Source of the DNA: Archangium gephyra
Lineage (GTDB): Bacteria; Myxococcota; Myxococcia; Myxococcales; Myxococcaceae
Direction: 5' to 3'
Length of the DNA: 64,000 bases
NCBI GenBank assembly: GCA_003243425.1
Contig: QFQP01000003.1
Location: 62,001-126,000 of the forward strand
Positions 26,168-35,380 of this stretch are shown in pieces. The notes beneath the pieces are model-generated. The model was not told the origin of the DNA. It did no database searches and saw nothing but the letters and a program-made list of their open reading frames with translations. Position 1 is the first letter of the stretch; each line of letters begins with the position of its first letter. Made by a program: the position numbers and the translations under genes.

Positions 26168-26743
26168 TCAACGTACGTTGGCCACGATCGTCGGCAGCAA
26201 CTGCCGGAAGGCGTGCCCGCGATGCGAGATCGCCGACTTCTCTTCCTTCGTGATCTCCGCCATCGACTTGCCGCCCGGCAACACGAACACCGGGTCGTAG
26301 CCGAAGCCACCACTGCCCTTCCGCTCGAAGCCGATCGTCCCTTCACACGTGCCACGCGCGAAGAACTCGGCGCCGTCGGGGCTCGCAAGGCAAAGCACGG
26401 ACACGAACCGCGCGCTGCGTTGCTCGACACCTTCGAGCGCGCCCAGCAGGCGATCGATGCACGCCTCGGGAGTCGCCGCGTAGCGCGCTGAATACACCCC
26501 CGGTGCTCCACCGAGCGCGTCCACCACCAACCCCGAATCATCCGCGAGCGCCCACTGCCCGGTCGCCTTCGCGAACTCGCGCGCCTTCTTCGCGGCGTTC
26601 CCTTCGAAGGTGTCCGCGTCTTCGACCACGTCCGGAAGGTGCGGGAAGTCCTTCGCGCTCTTCACCGACCACTCCGCGCCGAGGAGCAGCTCCAGCTCCT
26701 TCACCTTCCCGGCGTTGCCGGTCGCGAAGACGATCGACTTCAT
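26168..26743 (-). CDS. rdgB: XTP/dITP diphosphatase (RdgB/HAM1)
   Basis: A 191-residue house-cleaning enzyme that hydrolyses dITP and XTP to the monophosphates. The start MKSIVFATGNAGKVKEL carries the TGN-K motif, and TFEGNAAKKA, ALADDSGLVVDAL, GGAPGVYSARYA, and GYDPVFVLP follow. These are the standard signatures, and the length is normal. Its ATG overlaps the rph stop (ATGA at 26740-26743), as often seen for this pair. Confidence 0.96.
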   Translation of the reverse strand: MKSIVFATGNAGKVKELELLLGAEWSVKSAKDFPHLPDVVEDADTFEGNAAKKAREFAKATGQWALADDSGLVVDALGGAPGVYSARYAATPEACIDRLLGALEGVEQRSARFVSVLCLASPDGAEFFARGTCEGTIGFERKGSGGFGYDPVFVLPGGKSMAEITKEEKSAISHRGHAFRQLLPTIVANVR

Positions 26744-27453
26744 CCCAGCACCAGCTTCTGCGCGGCGATGAGCTGCGCGGTGGCCGCGAGGCCCGCATCG
26801 ACCATCGCGTTGAGCTGCGCGCGGTCGAACGAGCCGTGCTCCGCGGTGCCCTGCACTTCGACCAACCGCTCACCCTCGAGCGCGACCACGTTGAGATCGA
26901 CTTCACCCGACGAGTCTTCGACGTAGTCGAGGTCGACCGACACGTTGCCCTTCACCACACCGACCGAGATCGCCGCCACGTGGGTGAGCTTCGGCAGCTG
27001 CGACAGCGTGCCCTTCGCCTTCAACTTGCGCAGGGCCAGCACCATCGCCACGTACGCGCCGGTGATCGCCGCGGTGCGCGTGCCCCCGTCGGCCTGCAGC
27101 ACGTCGCAGTCGAGCGTGAGCGTGCGATTGCCGAGCGTCTTGAGATCGATCGACGCACGGAGCGCGCGGCCGATGAGGCGCTGAATCTCGAGCGTGCGGC
27201 CCTGCTGCTTGCCCTGCGCGGCTTCGCGGCGCGAACGATCGTGCGTGGCGCGCGGCAGCATCCCGTACTCCGCGGTCACCCAGCCCGAGCCGGTGCCGTA
27301 CACGTGCGGCGGCACTTTCTCTTCGACCGAAGCCGTGCAGTGCACCTTCGTGTCGCCGAACTCGACCAGACACGAACCTTCGGCGTGCTTGTTGATGTTG
27401 GGCGTCAGCGTGACAGGGCGGGTTTCCAGAAGTCCGCGGTTGTAAGAGCGCAT
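26740..27453 (-). CDS. rph: Ribonuclease PH
   Basis: A 237-residue phosphate-dependent 3'-5' exonuclease that trims tRNA 3' ends. The sequence has the family start RSYNRGLLETRPVTLT, the phosphate-binding GTRTAAITGAYVA and the conserved LPRATHDRSRREA. Length is normal. It is transcribed leftward with rdgB and diverges from the small protein at 27489 with only 35 bases between starts. Confidence 0.96.
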   Translation of the reverse strand: MRSYNRGLLETRPVTLTPNINKHAEGSCLVEFGDTKVHCTASVEEKVPPHVYGTGSGWVTAEYGMLPRATHDRSRREAAQGKQQGRTLEIQRLIGRALRASIDLKTLGNRTLTLDCDVLQADGGTRTAAITGAYVAMVLALRKLKAKGTLSQLPKLTHVAAISVGVVKGNVSVDLDYVEDSSGEVDLNVVALEGERLVEVQGTAEHGSFDRAQLNAMVDAGLAATAQLIAAQKLVLG

Positions 27454-27488
27454 GCACGCGCCGTAGCACGAGGCCGGAGGAGATTCGT

Positions 27489-27674
27489 ATGTGCGTTCGA
27501 GTGACGTGTTCGAAGTGCGGGAAGCCGTCGTGGAGCGGCTGCGGAGCTCACGTCGAGCAGGTGCTGGCCGGCGTGCCGATGGAAGCGCGCTGCGCGTGCA
27601 AGCGCTCGTCGCTGCTGATCCCGGTGTTGCTGGTGCTGGCCGCTTTGTTCGCGCTCAACGCCCTGCGGAGCTGA
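27489..27674 (+). CDS. Small Cys-rich protein with C-terminal membrane helix
   Basis: A 61-residue protein preceded by a strong GGAGGAG ribosome site at 6-base spacing. The first 40 residues, MCVRVTCSKCGKPSWSGCGAHVEQVLAGVP, resemble a widely distributed short zinc-ribbon-like family (VTCxxCGKxxWxGCG). Two CxxC-type pairs plus a CAC ending could bind one metal ion. Unlike the soluble relatives I recall, residues 41-59 form a hydrophobic helix, so this copy is probably membrane-anchored with the metal site inside. Function unknown. Confidence 0.8.
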   Translation: MCVRVTCSKCGKPSWSGCGAHVEQVLAGVPMEARCACKRSSLLIPVLLVLAALFALNALRS

Positions 27675-27678
27675 ACGC

Positions 27679-28431
27679 TCAGTCCTTCTTGCCGTCGCGC
27701 GCTTCGAGCTGCGAGAGGAACTGCTTGACCCCCGCGGTGATCGCCCGCGCCAACCTCGACTGGTACTCGGCGTCAGCGAGGTGTCGGCCTTCTTCGGGGT
27801 GCGAGACGAAGCCCACCTCGACCAGCACCGCGGGCGCTTCGAGCCCCATCAGCACGTAGAACGGGGCCTGCTGAACGCCGCGGTCCTGCGCGCCGGTCTC
27901 GGCGATGAGCGCCTCGTGCACCGAGTACGCGAGGCGAGACGAGTCGGCGTGGTTCTCGGAGCGCTGCAGGTCCGCGAGGATGAACGAGAGCGTGTCGCCG
28001 GCGTGCCCGCGGGGCTGCGAGCCGCTCTCGGCGTTCTCACGTGCCGCGACCTTCTTGGCCTCTTCACCTGACGCAGACGCCGACAGGAAATACGTCTCGA
28101 TGCCCTGGTTGAGCCGGCGCTGCTTTTCCGTCGGCATCGAGTTGGCGTGAATCGAGATGAAGAGCTCGGGCTTCTTCGCGTTGGCCAACGTCACGCGCTC
28201 AGAGAGATGCACGAGCGCGTCACGATCGCGCGTGAGAATGACGGTGGCCTTGAGCTCCTTCTCGAGCAGCACCTTGAGCTTCCTGCTGATGGCGAGCGCG
28301 AGGTTCTTCTCGATGAGCCCCCCGGAGCCGGACGCGCCCTCCTGCGTGCCTCCGTGACCGGGGTCGATGACGACGATCGGCCCCGCCATGGCGAGCGTGG
28401 AGACGAGCGTGGTGAGCAGCGTGAAGCGCAC
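27679..28431 (-). CDS. N-acetylmuramoyl-L-alanine amidase (Amidase_3)
   Basis: A 250-residue exported zinc amidase that cuts the bond between MurNAc and L-Ala of the peptide stem. I take GTG 28431 because it opens a signal peptide (VRFTLLTTLVSTLAMAG) directly before the catalytic domain; codons upstream are non-conserved. Motifs: VVIDPGHGGTQEG (first zinc His), EKNLALAI (Glu ligand), SIHANSM (second His) and VLVEVGFVSHPEE (catalytic Glu). No binding domain or AMIN domain is present. It lies 37 bases downstream of the giant protease gene on the same strand. Confidence 0.93.
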   Translation of the reverse strand: MRFTLLTTLVSTLAMAGPIVVIDPGHGGTQEGASGSGGLIEKNLALAISRKLKVLLEKELKATVILTRDRDALVHLSERVTLANAKKPELFISIHANSMPTEKQRRLNQGIETYFLSASASGEEAKKVAARENAESGSQPRGHAGDTLSFILADLQRSENHADSSRLAYSVHEALIAETGAQDRGVQQAPFYVLMGLEAPAVLVEVGFVSHPEEGRHLADAEYQSRLARAITAGVKQFLSQLEARDGKKD

Positions 28432-28468
28432 GGACGCGAAGCATAGTTCGCCCGCGCGCTTCGGCCAG

Positions 28469-31400
28469 TCAGCTGCGACGGCGGCGGCCTCGCAGCACGA
28501 CCGCCAGCAGCGCGAGCGGCAACGCCTCGATGCCACTCGAGCAACCACAGCCCCCGCCCATCGCGGGCAGCGGCTGCACCGACACCGTCACGCGCTCCGC
28601 CGTCGAGGCGCTGCCGTCGGTCACCGTGAGCTCGAAGGTGAAGTTCGTCGCCACGTCGACCTTCGGAGCGATGAACGACGCGACGAGCTCGCTCGCGCCG
28701 GTCAGTTCGACCGGCGGCCCGTCGAGCTGCGTCCACGTCGCCGTCAACGCCTCACCATCAGCGTCCGTCGAACCGGCGCCGGAGAGCACGATGCGCTCAC
28801 CCGCGTTCGAGCCGACCGACGTCGCCACTGCGGTCGGCGCGCGGTTCACGTTCTTCACCGTCACCTTCACGGTCGCCGTCGCCGGCTCGTCGTCTGCGTC
28901 CTTCGCCGTCACCGAGAACGAGAGCACGGTGTCGCTGCTCACGTCAGGCGTGGTGAAGGTGATGGTGTCGGTCGTCGCGCCGGTGAAGGTGACCGTGGGG
29001 CCACCGGTCTGCCTCCACTGCCACGTCAGCGCGTCGGCGTCGGGGTCCATTCCCGTCGCGGTGAGCGTCAACGCCACGCGCTCGTTCTCGGTGACGTCGT
29101 TGAGCCCGCTGACCACCGGCCGGCGGTTCGCGGCGTTCACCGTGACCGTCACGTCGGCAGAAGCCGTCGCTCCGTTCGCCGTCACCACCACGTTGAAGAC
29201 CAGCGTCTCGCTGCCAGAGGCCACGTCGGGCGACGTGAAGGAAGGGCTCGCCGTGTCGGCACCGGTCAACGTGACGGTGGTGCCGCTGGTCTGCGTCCAC
29301 GCGAAGGTGATCGCGTCACCGTCGGCGTCGTTCGCGATGGCCGTGAGCGTCGTCGCCGTGCGCGACGCGACCGAGACGTTCGCCGCCGTCACCGTGGGCG
29401 CGCGGTCGGCACCGACCGTGACCGTGACCGAGTCCGTCGCGCTCAGGCCGTTCGCGGTGACGGTGACCTCGAACTCGAGCGTCGTCGCCATCGGCACGTT
29501 CGGAGACGTGAACGTGGGGTTCGCCGTGTTGGCGCCCGACAGCGCCACCATCGGGCCGCTCGTCTGCGACCACGACCAGGTGATGGCGTCACCTTCGGGA
29601 TCGCTCGCGAACGCACCGAGCGACGTCGCCGTGCGACCCGCGACCGCGAAGTCGAAGCCGGCGTTCACGCTCGGAGCCTCGTCGGCCAGCACGTTCACCG
29701 TGACCGAGTCCATCACGGTCAGGCCGTTGGCCGTCACCGTCACTTCGAACGTCAGCTGCGTCACCATCGGCACGTTGGGCGAGATGAACGTCGGCGTGGC
29801 CGACGACGCCCCCATCAACGCCACCATCGGCCCGCTGGTCTGCGCCCACGCGTAGGTGAGCGCGTCGCCTTCGGGGTCACTCGCGAACGCACCGAGTGAC
29901 GTCGCCGCGCGCCCGGGCACCGTGACGTCGAAGCCCGCATTCACCATGGGAGCCTGATCTGCCAACACGCGCACGGTGACCGAGTCCGTCGCGGTCTTGC
30001 CGTTCGCCGTCGCGGTCACCACGAAGACCAGGTCTTCGGCGGTCTTGATGTCGGGAGAGGTGAAGGTCGCGCCGGTGAGCACCACCGGCGTGCCGCTCGA
30101 CTGGGCCCACGAGTAGGTGATGGCGTCACCGTCGGCGTCGGCGCCGGTCGCCGTGAGCGTCACGCTGGTGCGCCCCGGCACCGTGAGATCGGCGCCCGCA
30201 TTCACCGTCGGCGCAACGTCGACGTGGCTCACCGTCACCGACACCGAGACCGGCGCCGAGTCGGTGATGCCGTCGTTGGCGACGAGGTCGAAGGTGAGCA
30301 CCGTGTCGGTCGTCACGTCGGGCGCGGTGAAGGTGGGCGCAGCGTCGGTGCTGCTCGAGAGCGCCACGGTCGGGCCCGCCGTCTGGGTCCACTCGAAGGT
30401 GAGGGTCTCTCCGTCAGCGTCGGTCGACGTGCTGCCGTCGAGCGTGACGACGGTGAGCTCGTTGACCGTGGCCGGCGCGGTCGCCACCGCGATCGGGCGG
30501 CGGTTCACGTTGGTCACCAGCGCGTCGACGTTCACCGGCGACGAATTCTCGATGCCATCGTTGACCACCAAGCGGAAGGTGAAGCGCGTGTCGGTCGAGA
30601 CGTCGGCGATGAAGCTGGGCGTCGCCGTGTTCGCGCCGGTGAGCGTCACCGCCGGGCCCGCGAGCTGCGTCCACGTGAACGTGAGCGCGCTGCCGTCGGG
30701 GTCTCGGCTGGCCGAGCCGTTCAGCTGCACCGGCGTGCGGGTGAGCACGTCGTTGGCGAGCGTGCCTTCCACCGCCGTCACGTTGGGCGCGAAGGCGATC
30801 GGCTTGCGGTTGCAGGTGCCACCGGATTCGGCGACGAAGCTGGTGAAGGGCGTGCCGGCATTGACCACCGTGAAGTCGTCGACGTCGATGCCGTAGGCAC
30901 CGATGGCTTCGTCGGCGCCCGCGCGAATTCGAATGCGAATCGGCGTGCCGGCGAAGGTGGTGCCGAGGTTCACGTTGCGCGTGGTGTACGCCGGGAAACC
31001 GGTACCGAAGCCGACGATCGCCGCGCGCTCCGTGAGCGGGTTGCCCGAGGTCTGGAGGAACGCCGTGTAGCCCGGGTTGACGCCGTATTCGTCGAACAGG
31101 TCGAGCCAGTTGATGCCGTCGGTGGTGACTTCAATCACTGCGCCGTCCCAGAACGTCGTGTTCTCGTACTCGAACGAGTGGCGCTCCTTGAAGTTGAAGC
31201 TGAACGGCAGCGTCGCGTGGGGCGTGAGCCACGGCGAGGTCAACGTGAAGTCGGCGATCGACGACGCGTTGTCGGCGTGCGCCACGCCGCTGCGGGTGAA
31301 GCCCACGCGCTGCCACGCATCACCGGTGGTTTCGAACGCGTCGACCGCCGAATTGCCGAACGCTTCGTCGGCATGCACGCGGGTGTCGAAGCTCGCCGTG

Positions 31401-34195
31401 CGTTGCGCGGTGGGCAGCGAGGGCTCATCGAAGTTGATGGTAAGGCCCGAACGCGGCGTAGCGCCCGTCGCGGCGACGAGCTGAACCGGCACGGTGCGAG
31501 TTGCCGTCGCTCCGCGTTGCAGCGCCGGGAACGACATGGTGTTGCCGTTGGGGAAGTTCAGCGCGGCCGTCGCACCGGACGCGCTGAGGGTCGCGTTGAA
31601 CGCCGCCAGCGCACCGCCGCCGACGTTCTTCACCGTCACGCGCAGCAGGCCAGTCTCGTTGACGTCGAGAATGCCGTCCTGGTCACAGCCCACGAGGTCG
31701 TCGGCCAGGGAGATCTCGAGCACCCGCAGCGCGTTGCCATTCACGAAGCTCTCGGTGACGCCGATGTGGTCCTGCGCGTCGCGATCGGCGACCACTGCGC
31801 CCAGGCCCGCCCCGCGCTTCGAGAAGGCGTTCACGAAGCGCTGGTAGTCCGCCGGGTCGCTCGCCGCCGCAGCAGCCCACAACGCGTCACGCGCCTCGAG
31901 GAAGGTCGGCGACACCGGCGTCATCTTGAGCGCGGCGACCAGGTACGCGTGCATGCGGTCGCGCGCCTCGGCGAACGGGTACGCGTTGAGCAGCGCGGCG
32001 TAGCATTCCCACAGCATCACGCCCCAGACCTCGCCGCTGTTGTGCACCTCGGAGTTGATGGTGGCGTTCGACGAGCTCATCGGCGCGGTCGTCGGCAGCG
32101 CGGTGCCGTTGGCGATGTGCTTGAGCGTCAGCGGGTTCTTCGTGAGGTCCGTCGAATACGGCACGCGACGAATGCCGAAGTAGATGCCGTCGTTGGCGCC
32201 GCCGGTCGTGGCGTACGTCGCCGCCGCGTACACGCCCTGGAAGTTGGAGTTGCCCGGGCGCAAGCGATCTTCTTCACGCACGGTCTGCAAGAGGGCGACG
32301 AAGTCACCCCACCCTTCGCCCATCGAGCGGCCCTGGTTGTTCACGAGGCCCGCCGAGTCTCCGATGAGGCGGTTGGTGAGGTAGTGGCCCCACTCGTGCG
32401 CCACGATCTGGCTGTCGAGCGCCCCGTCACGATCGAGATCGGCGTTGCGCCTGAGCTGCACGGTGATGGTGCCAGTGGTGCTGCGGAAGAGCGCGCCGAC
32501 GGTGTTGGTCGTCGAGAGGACGGGAATGGTGACCGCCGGGTTGCTGCCGCCCAGACCGGGGGCCGCGCCCGCCGCGTTGTTGGCGATGATGACGGCGATC
32601 GCGCCGGCGTTCTGTGCGTTGAGCGCCTTCAGGCTGAAGTCGCAGGTGCCGCGATCGATGAGCGCGACACCTCCGGCAAAGGCGCCGGCCGGGTACGCCG
32701 TGCAGCCGAGATCAGCCCCCGTGGTGCGAATGAGGTTGCCGGTCACGTCGAAGGTCTGAGGGCCGAAGGCAGCGGTGTCGGCGCCATAGAGACGCGCGAT
32801 GCCCGCGGGCGCGGTGACGCGCAGCTGCGGCTCACCGTCGAAGACGTACATCTGCATGCGCGGGCTGGCGCCGTCGGCGGGCGTCGACATGTTCGCGTTG
32901 TTGCGACCGCCGAAGTCCTGCGCTTCGACGCGGATGAAGTCACCTTCGCGGCCGCCGCGGCCGAAGTTGAACGCCTGCGCGTTGCCCGCGCGTTCATCGA
33001 AGCCGAAGTCGTAGAAGACGTCGTGCAGCACGTTGACGTCGTAGAAGCTCTGCGTCACCACGGCGCTGCGCTGCGTGTTGTTGGCCGCCGGCGAGAGGTT
33101 CAGGTTGAACGAGAAATCGAAGTTGTTCGGCGAGGTCGACGTGGGGCGGAGGTCGGTGGTGTTGGGCGTGTAGCCGTCGGGCGCCACGAGGTCGGCGTAG
33201 GCGTCGACGTTGTTGCCGGTGAGCGTGGTGGCGTTGGGCGCGAGCCACGGGTCGTTTCGCGAGAAGCCGCGGTTGTCGAGGGTGACGAAGTCGGCCGGCA
33301 CGAAGGCCGGCTGAAAACCATCGGGCACGCCGGTCGGGTGCGGCGACGCGCTCGTTCCATACGGGTTGAGCGGCAGGAAGTCCTGCGTCGAGGCCCACAC
33401 GCGGTACCCGGCGTCGCTGGTGAGGTCGTGGAACATCAGCAGGCGGCCGTCGCGCGCCGACACGACCGCGGCGAACATCTGCGCGTCCGTCGAGGTGACC
33501 GCGCTCAAGTCGAGCTCGACGTGCCAGGCAGGCTCGAGGCGATCACCGAGCAGGTAGAAGACCTGACGCGCGCGCGTCGGCGACGAGAGGTGCCACTTCG
33601 TGTTCTCGACGAGCGCGAGCTGCACCCAACCGGCGGCGCCGCCGGTGACACGGAACGCGGTGGGCTGCTTCGTGAGCGTGAAGAAGGCCTTCTGCGCGGC
33701 GAGCTCGGCGCTCAGCGAGAACGTGCGCTCGGCGGCGAGCACGAAGCTCGAGGGCGCCGCATAGCCGGAGATCGCGATGGGGGCGCCGGCCCGGTTGAGG
33801 AGCACGTCGAGCTGGCTGCGGAAGACGGGCACACCGTCGACGCTCTGGTTGAAGCGCACCACGGTGCCCGAGCGATCGTTCTGGTGCACTTCGCGCACGG
33901 CGAGCGCGGTCAGCGTGGCTCTGTCGAGCTGCAGCACGTCGGCGAAACGCTGGAGCGTTTCACGCGCCGCGACCTCGGGCGTCGTCGCCGGCGGTTGACC
34001 GTCGAGCCAGATGAACGTGGGAAGACCGAGCCGCTTCTCTTCGTGCGTCACGTTCGCGCCGCGTGCCGCGAGCGAATCGGTGCTCACGGCGAGGGAACGA
34101 TTCGCGGGCAGCCGGAGGAATGCGTCGAAATGACGATCTGGCGCTGCGACAGCAACGAGCGCAGCTGCACACAGCAACAACGGAAGACGATTCAT
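28469..34195 (-). CDS. Giant M36 (fungalysin) metalloprotease with PKD-like repeats and MYXO-CTERM tail
   Basis: A 1908-residue secreted protein. ATG 34195 follows GGGGAG and opens a signal peptide (MNRLPLLLCAAALVAVAAP). An N-terminal FTP-type propeptide leads into the M36 domain with the zinc motif HEWGHYLTNRL (about residue 600) and the third ligand in GEGWGDF. A PA-type insert (CDFSLKALNAQNAGAIAVIIANN) lies before it. A jelly-roll-like module is next, then eight PKD/REJ-like repeats of about 90 residues (about 1150-1880), each with a D-DGD and WTQT-GP pattern. The end GGGCGCSSGIEALPLALLAVV plus RRRR is a MYXO-CTERM tail, a substrate of myxosortase for surface attachment. Probable role: extracellular proteolysis and prey digestion. 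Confidence 0.93.
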   Translation of the reverse strand: MNRLPLLLCAAALVAVAAPDRHFDAFLRLPANRSLAVSTDSLAARGANVTHEEKRLGLPTFIWLDGQPPATTPEVAARETLQRFADVLQLDRATLTALAVREVHQNDRSGTVVRFNQSVDGVPVFRSQLDVLLNRAGAPIAISGYAAPSSFVLAAERTFSLSAELAAQKAFFTLTKQPTAFRVTGGAAGWVQLALVENTKWHLSSPTRARQVFYLLGDRLEPAWHVELDLSAVTSTDAQMFAAVVSARDGRLLMFHDLTSDAGYRVWASTQDFLPLNPYGTSASPHPTGVPDGFQPAFVPADFVTLDNRGFSRNDPWLAPNATTLTGNNVDAYADLVAPDGYTPNTTDLRPTSTSPNNFDFSFNLNLSPAANNTQRSAVVTQSFYDVNVLHDVFYDFGFDERAGNAQAFNFGRGGREGDFIRVEAQDFGGRNNANMSTPADGASPRMQMYVFDGEPQLRVTAPAGIARLYGADTAAFGPQTFDVTGNLIRTTGADLGCTAYPAGAFAGGVALIDRGTCDFSLKALNAQNAGAIAVIIANNAAGAAPGLGGSNPAVTIPVLSTTNTVGALFRSTTGTITVQLRRNADLDRDGALDSQIVAHEWGHYLTNRLIGDSAGLVNNQGRSMGEGWGDFVALLQTVREEDRLRPGNSNFQGVYAAATYATTGGANDGIYFGIRRVPYSTDLTKNPLTLKHIANGTALPTTAPMSSSNATINSEVHNSGEVWGVMLWECYAALLNAYPFAEARDRMHAYLVAALKMTPVSPTFLEARDALWAAAAASDPADYQRFVNAFSKRGAGLGAVVADRDAQDHIGVTESFVNGNALRVLEISLADDLVGCDQDGILDVNETGLLRVTVKNVGGGALAAFNATLSASGATAALNFPNGNTMSFPALQRGATATRTVPVQLVAATGATPRSGLTINFDEPSLPTAQRTASFDTRVHADEAFGNSAVDAFETTGDAWQRVGFTRSGVAHADNASSIADFTLTSPWLTPHATLPFSFNFKERHSFEYENTTFWDGAVIEVTTDGINWLDLFDEYGVNPGYTAFLQTSGNPLTERAAIVGFGTGFPAYTTRNVNLGTTFAGTPIRIRIRAGADEAIGAYGIDVDDFTVVNAGTPFTSFVAESGGTCNRKPIAFAPNVTAVEGTLANDVLTRTPVQLNGSASRDPDGSALTFTWTQLAGPAVTLTGANTATPSFIADVSTDTRFTFRLVVNDGIENSSPVNVDALVTNVNRRPIAVATAPATVNELTVVTLDGSTSTDADGETLTFEWTQTAGPTVALSSSTDAAPTFTAPDVTTDTVLTFDLVANDGITDSAPVSVSVTVSHVDVAPTVNAGADLTVPGRTSVTLTATGADADGDAITYSWAQSSGTPVVLTGATFTSPDIKTAEDLVFVVTATANGKTATDSVTVRVLADQAPMVNAGFDVTVPGRAATSLGAFASDPEGDALTYAWAQTSGPMVALMGASSATPTFISPNVPMVTQLTFEVTVTANGLTVMDSVTVNVLADEAPSVNAGFDFAVAGRTATSLGAFASDPEGDAITWSWSQTSGPMVALSGANTANPTFTSPNVPMATTLEFEVTVTANGLSATDSVTVTVGADRAPTVTAANVSVASRTATTLTAIANDADGDAITFAWTQTSGTTVTLTGADTASPSFTSPDVASGSETLVFNVVVTANGATASADVTVTVNAANRRPVVSGLNDVTENERVALTLTATGMDPDADALTWQWRQTGGPTVTFTGATTDTITFTTPDVSSDTVLSFSVTAKDADDEPATATVKVTVKNVNRAPTAVATSVGSNAGERIVLSGAGSTDADGEALTATWTQLDGPPVELTGASELVASFIAPKVDVATNFTFELTVTDGSASTAERVTVSVQPLPAMGGGCGCSSGIEALPLALLAVVLRGRRRRS

Positions 34196-34315
34196 GTGGT
34201 GGCTCCCCGAAAGCAAATTGCGGGGAACTCAATCGCAGAAAGGTGCCCGTCGTTGCACTGTGTGAAGTCGCGCGTGCCGCTGCACATCGGCGCACACGGC
34301 CAGCTCGGTAACGCC

Positions 34316-35359
34316 TCAGACGACGACGATGCCGGGCTTGCCGGGTATCACCTGACCGATCGCCCACGCGTCGAGCCCCTTCTTCTCGAACTCGCGGAAC
34401 GCACTGGTGACGTCCTTCTCGGGCACCGCGGCGAGCAGGCCTCCGTTGGTCTGCGCGTCGGCCAGCACGTGCTGAATGGTGTCAGGCAGCCCCTCGGGGA
34501 ACTCGGTGCCTTTGCGCGCGTGCTCGAGGTTGGTCTTCGTGCCGCCGGGGATCACGCCCTGCTCTGCCAGCGCCGCGATCTCGTTCATCAGCGGCACGCG
34601 CTCGAGCGACAACACCACGCGCTTCTTCGCGCCGCGCGCCAGCTCCAGCGTGTGGCCCAACAGCCCGAAGCCGGTCACGTCGGTGAGCGCGTTCACGCGG
34701 AACCTGCCGCTGGCGAAGATCTCCCCGGCGGTCTTGTTGAGCGTCGCCATCTGCGTCGTCACCAGCTTCACCAGCTTCTTCGACGCCAGGCCGCGCTTGA
34801 TGGCGGTGGTCGCGATGCCGGTGCCGATGGGCTTGGTGAGAATCAGCACGTCACCCGCCTTCGCCCCCGCGTTGGTCAGCACCTTCTTCGGGTGCACGAG
34901 GCCGGTCACCGCCATGCCGTACTTGGGCTCGGGCGATTGCACCGAGTGCCCGCCCAGAATCGGAATGCCGGCTTCCTTCGCCTTCGACGCGCCGCCCGCG
35001 AGGATCTCCTTGAGCACGCGCGTCGGCACCTCCTTCGGGAAGGCGACGAGGTTGAGCGCGAACAACGCCTTCGCGCCCATCGCCCAGATGTCACTCATCG
35101 CGTTCGCGGCGGCGATCTGACCGAACGCGTACGGGTCGTCGACGACGGGCGGGAAGAAGTCGACGGTCTCCACCACGGCCTGCGTGGGCGACACGCGATA
35201 CACGGCCGCGTCGTCACGGGTGTCGAAGCCGACCAGCGCGTCCTTCACCCTGGTGTTGGGAATTCCCGCGAGCAGCTCGCCGAGGAGATCGGGGCGGAGC
35301 TTGGCGGCACAACCGGCGCAGTTCGAAAGTGACGTCAGCTTGAGAGAAGGCGCGTTCAT
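34316..35359 (-). CDS. selD: Selenide, water dikinase (selenophosphate synthase)
   Basis: A 347-residue enzyme that makes selenophosphate from selenide and ATP for selenocysteine and selenouridine synthesis. Alignment by eye with E. coli SelD places the catalytic Cys in CAGCAAKLRP, followed by the invariant Lys; the position is Cys, not selenocysteine. DTRDDAAVY, ISDIWAMG and LTDVTGFGLLGH are present. Two residues before the usual Gly-Cys is an extra Cys (NCAGC). The gene lies 21 bases after the FHA gene and may be in the same transcript. No selenoprotein gene was noticed in the window. Confidence 0.95.
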   Translation of the reverse strand: MNAPSLKLTSLSNCAGCAAKLRPDLLGELLAGIPNTRVKDALVGFDTRDDAAVYRVSPTQAVVETVDFFPPVVDDPYAFGQIAAANAMSDIWAMGAKALFALNLVAFPKEVPTRVLKEILAGGASKAKEAGIPILGGHSVQSPEPKYGMAVTGLVHPKKVLTNAGAKAGDVLILTKPIGTGIATTAIKRGLASKKLVKLVTTQMATLNKTAGEIFASGRFRVNALTDVTGFGLLGHTLELARGAKKRVVLSLERVPLMNEIAALAEQGVIPGGTKTNLEHARKGTEFPEGLPDTIQHVLADAQTNGGLLAAVPEKDVTSAFREFEKKGLDAWAIGQVIPGKPGIVVV

Positions 35360-35380
35360 GACGCGCCTTCAACCACGAAC

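Noticed and set aside
25909..26541. Frames through the 21-bp repeats, plus strand (25946-26491) and minus strand (25909-26541)
   Set aside because: Unit length is a multiple of three so many frames stay open; no ribosome site, and both run into rdgB in the wrong frame.
30224..35332. 1702-codon open frame on the plus strand across the protease gene and selD
   Set aside because: It is antisense to three well-supported genes, rich in Arg/Ala from high-GC shadow, with no family match or ribosome site.
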